This document shows, piece by piece, positions 55,651 through 64,000 of a stretch of 64,000 nucleotides of DNA (position 1 is the stretch's first letter; every line of letters starts with the position of its first letter). Position numbers and translations under genes: made by a program. This stretch comes from Hygrocybe punicea (lineage: Eukaryota > Basidiomycota > Agaricomycetes > Agaricales > Hygrophoraceae), in the NCBI GenBank assembly GCA_963556145.1, contig OY744465.1:2542001-2606000 (forward strand), in the 5' to 3' direction. The notes under the pieces were generated by a model. The model was not told where the DNA came from. It ran no database searches and worked only from the letters and a program-made list of their open reading frames with translations.

Positions 55651-57758
55651 ATAACTAGTAGACTGAATATAATCTACATTGACAAGCACGACGTTCCCGA
55701 CGACGAGGGCATTGATGCCAGTGGTCGATCGGAATTTCAATTTACCTTAATCACTTTTACCTCCATGTCGAGCCCAACGATCTTCAATTTCGCAACCTCT
55801 CCTTCACTCAGCTCTACTTCCATGTCTCCTCTTGGTATTTTTGATAGACCTTTGCAGCCAGATTCGTCCGAGATGTCATTCCAGCATGCATATAACCACC
55901 ATTCCGATAGCCAACCAACGAGGCAGTACAATATGCCAGTAAGTTAACATAGTTTGCTATTGGGATCCTGATGATATGATCCAATGCGACCATAACATAT
56001 CTCAGGCAATTGCTAGCGCAAGCCATTCCACTCTGATGCAGTACAAGAACGGTGCTTACATCGAGCTGTATCAACACTTCACTCAAACACGAGAAGAACT
56101 GGATCTCTTGAAGAACAAACATCAGCTGCTTTTGGTGGAAAAAGAAAAAGAGGCCGACATTTATAAGTACGCATTTCCTTTACAATTTATTGCAACTAAT
56201 GCCATTTTAGAAACGCATATACGACACTTGCGAACTCCATTCCACAACTCTTATCAGTCACGAATCCCCTAGGAATCTCTACTCCATCCTCTGGGCAAAT
56301 TTTGAACACAACTACAGCTGGTGCGAACTCGGGATCTGCAAGCTGGCCAAAAGCTTCCGATTTCTCAAACGACCAACTCAAGGCTCTCTTCTGGTCCCGA
56401 TCGACATGGAATACTCATTCCAACAATCTCAAAGGCACTACGGACCCAGACGCTAAAAAGGGTATTCGAGGAAAGACTCGTGCAGCTGAAGGTGAAAATG
56501 TGCAGATGCGGTATATTGTCAACGAGAACGGGATCGCGATAGATGGTTTTAGAGCTGCCGAGATGCGTCAAGTTGCCCGTTCAATTTGGACGCAACTAGC
56601 CTCCGCTGGCGTTGCACCTGAGAAATGGATGACTGATACAGCACTAGGTGTAGGCGAACACTATATCCGTGAAATGCAGGCACGGTTTCCAGAGCTCCGC
56701 CTTTGCGATAACGGGTGGAAGGCTCACCAGATCGCGATTGACTATTATCCATCTTGGCGAACAGGTAACATTCAATATTTCAGCGGTACTAATACTAACT
56801 ATCTTACATCTCCGAACACAGGTCAGATCAAGAGTAAAAAGGTATCTACCAAGAAAGAAGATGTCGACGTTCCTTCCCATACCATGTCCAGTACTTCACA
56901 CAACACTAAGGGACCATCCAACACTGAGAACAAGGCACCCGAAGAATCGAACAAGCGCAAGTCGGATGTCCCCAGTGAGGAAGCCATCAAGAAAGTTAGA
57001 AGTGAAAATGCAGGGAGCGGTGGTTCCCACATCGAAAGGCCTTTTCCAAAGGTACGCTTCGAAATTCGTCATCACACATTTACTAACTGACACGAAATAC
57101 GATTGAGGTGGCCGACCCTCTGTAAGTAGATTCCCATGCCTTCGTTGAGTGTTTTACTAACTTATTCTACAGCAAAGATGTCTTAAATGAGTTTTCGAAT
57201 GGAAATGAAAATCCAAATCCAGCCGATTCTGCTCCGGATGGTCAAAACTCCACCAATCCTCCTGGACCTCCTCCCATCGCCAACCCCACTTCGGAATCTG
57301 CTCTGGACAGTCAAACCCACACAAAGCCGCCTCCCATTGCCAACCCCACTCCGGAGAACCCTCCTGCCGGCCCCATTGTAAATAACCCAGCCCCAGCTAA
57401 TCCTCCCTCCAACAAACCTGTTCAGCACCATGCTGCAGCACTTAACGATGGATTACAGACGAAGAAAAAGCCTACGAGGGTTCCTGCAGGCGAGAAAGCA
57501 TTGATCCCGGGCGAGAAGAATACTGCAAGGTATGCACACCATCCGAATCATTCATTATATTTCACTGATGTCTCTCACTAGAAACATCTGTGCACGCGAG
57601 TGGTGCGAAGCGAATCCCGGAGGGATGGCTGGTACTTTCAAAACGTTTTGGGACTCGATTTCAAAGGAAGATAAGAAGGTACGCATCTAGTCCCTCGAAG
57701 TCTTCCGATCCGGCCTACAACCCTATCCCGCAGAAATACCAGAAGTTGGAGAAGGAAT
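52705..57758 (+). repeat. Left arm of a 5-kb palindrome
   Basis: Every position x in this arm pairs with 116,705 minus x in the right arm. ORF borders confirm it: 52746-55592 mirrors 61113-63959, and 55765 mirrors 60940. I saw no mismatch in exons, introns or the spacer between the genes. The outer limit is set by the end of the window, not by loss of similarity. Confidence 0.93.
55765..57758 (+). pseudogene. Partner gene of Plavaka-like element 2, left copy, truncated
   Basis: Same strand as the transposase, 114 bp after its stop. Exon 1 55765-55938 (MSSPTIFNFATS..), exon 2 from 56006 with a coiled coil (YIELYQHFTQTREELDLLKNKHQLLLVEKEKEADIYK), then NAYTTLANSIPQLLSV, SGSASWPKASDFSNDQLKALFWSRSTW, GFRAAEMRQVARSIWTQLASAGVAPEKWMTD and LRLCDNGWKAHQIAIDYYPSWRTG. 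A Lys/Ser-rich linker and a Pro-rich repeat region follow, ending NICAREWCEANPGGMAGTFKTFWDSISKEDKK and KYQKLEKE. The last coding bases end at 57758, where the foldback starts, so the final codons are missing here. Function unknown; a transposase partner is likely from its constant position. Confidence 0.7.
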
Positions 57759-58202
57759 GTTTAGTGTATGGTGAGTTGTAGATGAAATAGAAGGTAAAGC
57801 AGTATTTTTTGACATCCAAAACGATATTGTCAAATTATGGCATCAAATGAGCTCCTATGAACAAGATTGTAGGAAGGAAATTGTTCATTTCTTTAAGGGC
57901 TAGAAGTACGTATACCGTGATTTGCTTTATTTTTGTTCTTTGAGCCATATATTACATCTATACTATGTTTGTCTGCATCAGGCTTGAAACCCTACAAGAA
58001 TCATGATGATAGACTCAAATGACAAAGATGAAGAAAAATACGGTATATGAGCTTCTAGCCCTTACAAAACTGAACAATTTCCTCCCTACAATCTTGTTCA
58101 TAGGAGCTCATTTGCTGCCATAATTTGACAATATCATTTTGGATGTCAAAAAATACTGCTTTACCTTCTATTTCATCCACAACTTACCATACACTAAACA
58201 TT
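57756..58202. mobile_element. Foldback MITE at the palindrome centre
   Basis: 163-bp arms 57756-57918 and 58040-58202 (outer AATGTTTAGTGTATGG, inner TATACCGT) with about ten mismatches and a 121-bp loop. The outer end coincides with the break in the left Plavaka-like copy. Confidence 0.85.
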
Positions 58203-58321
58203 GTCCCAATATAATTACAGGAGTAGATAGCCCTTTAGAAATAGTACAAATTTCCCTCTATAACTCTCTCAATCCATGCAGTACTTCATGAGATATAGCT
58301 GAATTACTTTTATTTTTCTAA

Positions 58322-58431
58322 TAGTGTTGCCACGGCTATAGCCGATGTTTTTTGAAAATTTGCCTTTTTAGGCAAGTAAAATTAGGCAAAATTATGAAAA
58401 TATTTGAGGAGATGGGCGAAGCCAAAAGCTG
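58322..58431 (+). repeat. Solo 110-bp hAT-like end fragment, copy 2
   Basis: Begins TAGTGTTGCCACGGCTATAGC and matches 36371-36480 to the same last base. It directly precedes the 3' terminus of the right-hand Plavaka-like element. Confidence 0.7.
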
Positions 58432-58876
58432 AGGCCCAGTGAAAAGTCCCTCCATTTGTAATGATATACATCGACTCTGATTAATAACATCGGAGTAAAT
58501 CAGAGTCAATACCCGAAATGATAATAACCTCGATGAAAAATAATTGTGATAGATATAGAGATACTTACAGTGTTGTAAATAGCTCGGAATAGGTTAAATA
58601 TATTCTTATTTGCTTTAGAATAGTTGACAGGTCATAATTGCATTGATTTCTACTGATTTACACTGATTGTCAGGCTTGATACGGATCCCGCTCCCTTCCG
58701 CTACTTTCCGTCCCTTCCCGTTGCTTTCCGGTTGCTTTCCACTCCCTGCTCCCCACCGCACCTTCGTTCATCGCTATGCTGCATGTATACGGATACTAGA
58801 CATATCATGTTAGCCGGAATATGTAAATAAGTAAAATAAACACGTACCAATGAATAATATGGAAAACTTGAGGGGA

Positions 58877-60940
58877 CTAGGCCGAGGTTTTCTGATGGAA
58901 GAGAGTGAGCGAACGAGGACTTGAAAGAAAGAGAAATGACTTACCGATTCCTTCTCCAACTTCTGGTATTTCTGCGGGATAGGGTTGTAGGCCGGATCGG
59001 AAGACTTCGAGGGACTAGATGCGTACCTTCTTATCTTCCTTTGAAATCGAGTCCCAAAACGTTTTGAAAGTACCAGCCATCCCTCCGGGATTCGCTTCGC
59101 ACCACTCGCGTGCACAGATGTTTCTAGTGAGAGACATCAGTGAAATATAATGAATGATTCGGATGGTGTGCATACCTTGCAGTATTCTTCTCGCCCGGGA
59201 TCAATGCTTTCTCGCCTGCAGGAACCCTCGTAGGCTTTTTCTTCGTCTGTAATCCATCGTTAAGTGCTGCAGCATGGTGCTGAACAGGTTTGTTGGAGGG
59301 AGGATTAGCTGGGGCTGGGTTATTTACAATGGGGCCGGCAGGAGGGTTCTCCGGAGTGGGGTTGGCAATGGGAGGCGGCTTTGTGTGGGTTTGACTGTCC
59401 AGAGCAGATTCCGAAGTGGGGTTGGCGATGGGAGGAGGTCCAGGAGGATTGGTGGAGTTTTGACCATCCGGAGCAGAATCGGCTGGATTTGGATTTTCAT
59501 TTCCATTCGAAAACTCATTTAAGACATCTTTGCTGTAGAATAAGTTAGTAAAACACTCAACGAAGGCATGGGAATCTACTTACAGAGGGTCGGCCACCTC
59601 AATCGTATTTCGTGTCAGTTAGTAAATGTGTGATGACGAATTTCGAAGCGTACCTTTGGAAAAGGCCTTTCGATGTGGGAACCACCGCTCCCTGCATTTT
59701 CACTTCTAACTTTCTTGATGGCTTCCTCACTGGGGACATCCGACTTGCGCTTGTTCGATTCTTCGGGTGCCTTGTTCTCAGTGTTGGATGGTCCCTTAGT
59801 GTTGTGTGAAGTACTGGACATGGTATGGGAAGGAACGTCGACATCTTCTTTCTTGGTAGATACCTTTTTACTCTTGATCTGACCTGTGTTCGGAGATGTA
59901 AGATAGTTAGTATTAGTACCGCTGAAATATTGAATGTTACCTGTTCGCCAAGATGGATAATAGTCAATCGCGATCTGGTGAGCCTTCCACCCGTTATCGC
60001 AAAGGCGGAGCTCTGGAAACCGTGCCTGCATTTCACGGATATAGTGTTCGCCTACACCTAGTGCTGTATCAGTCATCCATTTCTCAGGTGCAACGCCAGC
60101 GGAGGCTAGTTGCGTCCAAATTGAACGGGCAACTTGACGCATCTCGGCAGCTCTAAAACCATCTATCGCGATCCCGTTCTCGTTGACAATATACCGCATC
60201 TGCACATTTTCACCTTCAGCTGCACGAGTCTTTCCTCGAATACCCTTTTTAGCGTCTGGGTCCGTAGTGCCTTTGAGATTGTTGGAATGAGTATTCCATG
60301 TCGATCGGGACCAGAAGAGAGCCTTGAGTTGGTCGTTTGAGAAATCGGAAGCTTTTGGCCAGCTTGCAGATCCCGAGTTCGCACCAGCTGTAGTTGTGTT
60401 CAAAATTTGCCCAGAGGATGGAGTAGAGATTCCTAGGGGATTCGTGACTGATAAGAGTTGTGGAATGGAGTTCGCAAGTGTCGTATATGCGTTTCTAAAA
60501 TGGCATTAGTTGCAATAAATTGTAAAGGAAATGCGTACTTATAAATGTCGGCCTCTTTTTCTTTTTCCACCAAAAGCAGCTGATGTTTGTTCTTCAAGAG
60601 ATCCAGTTCTTCTCGTGTTTGAGTGAAGTGTTGATACAGCTCGATGTAAGCACCGTTCTTGTACTGCATCAGAGTGGAATGGCTTGCGCTAGCAATTGCC
60701 TGAGATATGTTATGGTCGCATTGGATCATATCATCAGGATCCCAATAGCAAACTATGTTAACTTACTGGCATATTGTACTGCCTCGTTGGTTGGCTATCG
60801 GAATGGTGGTTATATGCATGCTGGAATGACATCTCGGACGAATCTGGCTGCAAAGGTCTATCAAAAATACCAAGAGGAGACATGGAAGTAGAGCTGAGTG
60901 AAGGAGAGGTTGCGAAATTGAAGATCGTTGGGCTCGACAT
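58877..60940 (-). CDS. Partner gene of Plavaka-like element 2, right copy, complete
   Basis: Identical to the left copy up to LEKE and then completed: the exon goes on to KES, a GTAAGT donor follows at about 58942, and the next exon after ..ATCAG adds KTSA and a TAG at 58877-58879. Start 60940. An alternative unspliced end runs to 58810. Coiled coil near the N terminus, a compact central domain (FWSRSTW..GFRAAEMRQVARSIW..CDNGWKAHQIAIDYYPSW), a low-complexity Pro-rich linker, and a C-terminal CAREWCEANPGGMAGTFKTFWDSI motif. No known function. Its completeness makes this the better reference copy. Confidence 0.7.
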
Positions 60941-63900
60941 GGAGGTAAAAGTGATTAAGGTAAATTGAAATTCCGATCGACCACTGGCATCAATGCCCTC
61001 GTCGTCGGGAACGTCGTGCTTGTCAATGTAGATTATATTCAGTCTACTAGTTATCTACTCATCATCCTCTTCCACCCAGCCGCCCATATTTGCAACATCC
61101 AAGCCCAGCTTTTCATAGATGTAGTGTGTTCCAGGTAGTGTAGCCAACGGAGGGATTGATACAACAGAAATGATATCCTGGACATCGAGAACTACCAATG
61201 CAGCATTGCCTTGAGGGTGGCAAGTCCAAAGTGTATGTTGAGATACCAAAAGTAGGGCAGGGTCGGGAGCGCTGTATACAGACAGTAGCGCAACTGTCTT
61301 GATGGTCTCTCCAATGCGAAGCCGAAAGAAATATCGAACTTCTGCAAAGGCAAGTTGTCCGTCCAGAGTAATCTATACATTGATAAAACGGAGGTTTGAT
61401 ATACAAAAAATGTAGCCAACTTACCTTCACATTTCTCGACATACGAACATCCTCTAATGCCTTTCCCCCTTCTTTCCATGCCGTTCGTGCAATTTGTCCT
61501 GTTGGTAAACGTAGCCGAGCCCACCTAACAACATATAACGGTAAATCCTCGTTGGCTAGAGGTTCTCCACATGTTTGTATATATGAATGGATAGCGGCTG
61601 CCTCAAGGACATCCACCGGTCGTGCAACTCGGTCCATTGCTCGAAGGAGCACGTAGGATTGGTTGAGGTCAATGGATCCTCTTGGAAGGAGATTTATGGT
61701 GGGCTCTAGGTCCGGTATCATTGCCTTGAGAGCGTTTACTTGAGCTCGCCGAATGCAGCGTTGAGTAATGTTGGCGTATGGATTTGAATCTTGTTTGAGT
61801 TCCTCGCCAAGACTTCCAATCGTTCGTTCTATTGTCCATTGGGAAGAACACCCACCAGGGCCAATACGAGAAGCTTCGGGGGCCAGATGGCCAAGCGCAT
61901 GTATGCTTGGTCGAACAAAGTGGATGCGGGATCGCTTGCGTTGGTAGTACAGTAGTTCAAACTCATCTGTGAATTCCAGGAGAGCTTTGTGAGCAGCGCG
62001 AAGCTCACAGGTAGCGATTTTCTTATGGTAGAGAATCCGGATACCGTAAACGAGCTTGCAATAGTTACGATAATATTTATCAGGAAGTAGACCATAAAAA
62101 AGGGCAGGTCCAAGCCCGAAGAAATACTGAAGAAATTCCCAGGCTTTGTATCCACTGTTGATCTTCTCGGCAGGATTGCGAGGAGGGCGATCAAAAGAAC
62201 CTGGCAGATATGGTGTGGCCTGAGCAACAGCTTTTCCATGGGCTTTCCATACGTCGCCTGTTAAGACTGCCCAATCCCAGGTGGAGCGGTTATCTTCAGG
62301 ATCACAATCCAAGACGCCACGCCAGAGTTTGATCATAAGATCTGGAATATTTAACGCGGGAAGGTGCATAATGTCGAGGCTGAAAATTTGGGGGATACCA
62401 AGACTACGTGAGAGACCCATGAATATCGTTGGCTTGCAGATACCTGTTTCGAGGCGGCGCTTCTCATACTGAGCCTTATTTTGAGAACCCATGAGGTACC
62501 GTAGCCTTTGGAGGTAGTTGTCGGCAGTATCAGAACTCATGGTGAGATTGTTGAATGGAACGTCAGGGTGATCACATCCAGCAACAGCATAGTTATCAGG
62601 TTTAAGCCGAACTGGATAGTAATGTGACCCGCCTTGTTTGTGACGACCTTTCAATGGACAATAGACCCGGCATCCACTCTTTCCATGATGGCCAACACCA
62701 CCGTTTAGGAGCGCCATTGCAGGTCCATCAGCGCAAGCAAGGAAGAAGAAGGGGTGTGATAAGAAGGTGACATCTCTGGCTGCATCCCAGATCTTGAGTC
62801 CCTCGTTTTGAATGGCGGAAAGATGGTGCAATGCTGTGAACATGAAGGAGTCGAGGTTTCCAGGCTTGTTGGGTCCAGGAATAAATACGCCAGGGTGAAT
62901 TCGTATTTTTTTATACCGTGATTCCGGTGAGTGGTCGCCAATTATCCATATGAGAATCCAGCAGTCTGAGCTTTTATTGCGGTAGAGCTGAGCACCGTCA
63001 ACAGAGAGCAATAGAACCATGTCGCCAGATTTAATTCTTTCATCAATTACAGCCTCGAGGTAGTCGCTGCCGCAAAAGATGTCGTCATAGACCGAGATGT
63101 TCCCGTTGTTCAGCTGCATTTCTGCCAGAATCTGATCTGTTCGTCGCTCCCGATACCGCATATCATGCTCAGGCGATCTCCAGAGGGCTTGAAGCTGTGG
63201 GCCAATAGGGATCGTACAGAATTCTTTTCGGGCGACTCTCTTGGTCCGGGTACTCTTGTGAAGGTCGTAACGCTCCTCGCCGCACTTCGGACATTGCTCG
63301 TAATTGGACCAAGGACCAACGAATGCCAGACATGTGTTAATGCACATGTCCTGGGTGATTGGGAAGACACCGCTAAGTTCAGCAACACGTCGCTTGACCT
63401 GGTCAAATGAAAGCATGGCACACTCGGGAAATCGCTCGATGATATTTTTGCGTGATTCGTTGTAAGTATCCTGAGAGCCAGTCACAGTAGACAAGAACAT
63501 CTTGATCGACAGCTTTACATCAGGATCGTCGACAACAAGAGTTTCTTCTGGAGGGTTGCGAAGCCGTTCGACATATTCGGCTCCAAGACCACAGTACACA
63601 TCGCCGAGACTTGCATTTTTGAGAACATTGATGATCTCGTTCGTGATACGAATCTCTTCCATTTGAAAGCCATCGACTTCGGGTTCAACCTCTTCCTCCA
63701 AACGAGCAGGTAAGTCAGGTATATCGACTAGGTCCACATTGACATCAATCTCAGAGGGTACATCTGGTTCTTGATCCATTCGTAGAGAACCAGGGTCAGG
63801 TATGTTCTCATCATCGCTGTCTTCCGATCCTATAGGAACCTCCGAGTGCATGAGTGCTGGAGCCGATGAGGAGGCCTCCTGAGCGAGGGTTTCTGGGGAG

Positions 63901-64000
63901 TGTCGTGAGTGCATGGGGACGTCAGTGTAGAATTCTTCGAGGTCATCCAAGTCAAACAAAGGTTCGTTTGTCGCATCGAATGGCTGTATAACTTGCTAAT
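58947..64000 (-). repeat. Right arm of the 5-kb palindrome
   Basis: Inverted partner of 52705-57758, at least 5,054 bp, without indels. The 1,188 bp between the arms are 57759-58946. Confidence 0.93.
61055..63983 (-). CDS. Tnp2/Plavaka-like transposase 2, right copy (first exon beyond the window)
   Basis: Mirror copy of exons 2 and 3 of the left transposase: 63983-61425 and 61372-61055. The 948-codon open part is the same residue for residue as in the left copy. The first exon with the Cys-rich N terminus should lie at about 64,035-64,346, outside the window. Confidence 0.9.

Larger units (their letters stand above)
52177..57758 (+). mobile_element. Tnp2/Plavaka-like element 2, left copy, 3' end missing
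   Basis: The 5' terminal repeat CCCAGTGAAAAGTCCCTCTATTTGTAA begins at 52177. The same sequence (one mismatch, CTCC) at 58435 is the 3' end of the right-hand copy, read inward from its side. The left copy contains the transposase and partner genes in tandem and stops at 57758, inside the partner gene, where a foldback MITE begins. From 52705 on it is the mirror image of the right copy. Confidence 0.8.
58435..64000 (-). mobile_element. Tnp2/Plavaka-like element 2, right copy, runs off the window
   Basis: Its 3' terminal repeat CCCAGTGAAAAGTCCCTC starts at 58435 and reads inward. By mirror arithmetic from 52177, the 5' terminus is expected near 64,528, which would make an element of about 6.1 kb. 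Unlike the left copy it keeps the full partner gene and the region beyond it (58435-58876), which is otherwise featureless. Confidence 0.82.

Noticed and set aside
58435..58947. A further gene between the 3' terminus and the partner gene of the right Plavaka-like copy
   Set aside because: Only short frames; the sequence looks like 3' untranslated and subterminal DNA.

Overview
This is nuclear DNA of a basidiomycete fungus, very probably an Agaricomycete. The conserved genes are split by many introns of about 50-60 nt with GT..AG ends. The gene families are eukaryotic (BMS1, EFL1, RasGEF, endosulfine). The mobile DNA is typical of mushrooms: a KDZ transposase with CxC5/CxC6-like cysteine clusters, Tnp2/Plavaka-like CACTA transposases, hAT-type elements and a Tc1/mariner element. 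Exon coordinates are from reading splice sites by eye; gene ends are firmer than internal exon borders.

Region 1 (1-19.9 kb) is a compact, ordinary gene island: an unrecognised acidic protein, an Igo1/endosulfine PP2A-B55 inhibitor, the ribosome-assembly GTPase EFL1, a Cdc25-type Ras exchange factor with SH3 and WW domains, a DHX33-like DEAH helicase, a DUF4203-like membrane protein and the ribosome-biogenesis GTPase BMS1. Three of the seven (EFL1, BMS1, the helicase) serve or probably serve ribosome production, and two (endosulfine, RasGEF) belong to nutrient and cell-cycle signalling.

Region 2 (19,965-30,077) is one 10.1-kb KDZ element starting 123 bp upstream of the BMS1 start codon. It has about 250-bp terminal inverted repeats, subterminal arrays of a 66-bp repeat (about 12 copies left, 6 right), a KDZ transposase gene on the plus strand and two coiled-coil accessory genes on the minus strand. 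Two hAT-type elements sit inside it, each with an exact 8-bp target duplication; one lies wholly within a KDZ intron.

Region 3 (30-41 kb) is nested and decayed repeat DNA. It holds a 2.35-kb hAT-type element that has captured a piece of an ER Hsp70 (BiP/Kar2) gene with its intron, a decayed repeat-borne gene split by another hAT-type element, a small MITE, a 306-bp-armed foldback and old unassigned sequence.

Region 4 (40.9-48.9 kb) is a first Tnp2/Plavaka-like locus whose transposase gene is cut by a 2.03-kb solo LTR with a 5-bp target duplication, plus its divergently transcribed, decayed partner gene.

Region 5 (49.1-52.0 kb) is a Tc1/mariner-like element with two convergent genes, each starting just inside one copy of a 103-bp inverted repeat.

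Region 6 (52.2-64.0 kb) is a giant inverted duplication of a second Tnp2/Plavaka-like element. Arms of at least 5,054 bp (52,705-57,758 and 58,947-64,000) are collinear without indels and appear identical; the right arm runs off the window. The about 1.2-kb centre holds a foldback MITE, an old hAT-end fragment and the 3' terminal repeat of the right-hand element.

Across the repeat pairs that differ, most differences are CpG to TpG/CpA, which suggests cytosine methylation and deamination of mobile DNA in this genome. The best candidates for something undescribed are the two-gene Tc1/mariner-like element, the KDZ element with its subterminal arrays and accessory genes, the hAT-type element carrying the BiP fragment, and the palindromic Plavaka pair.
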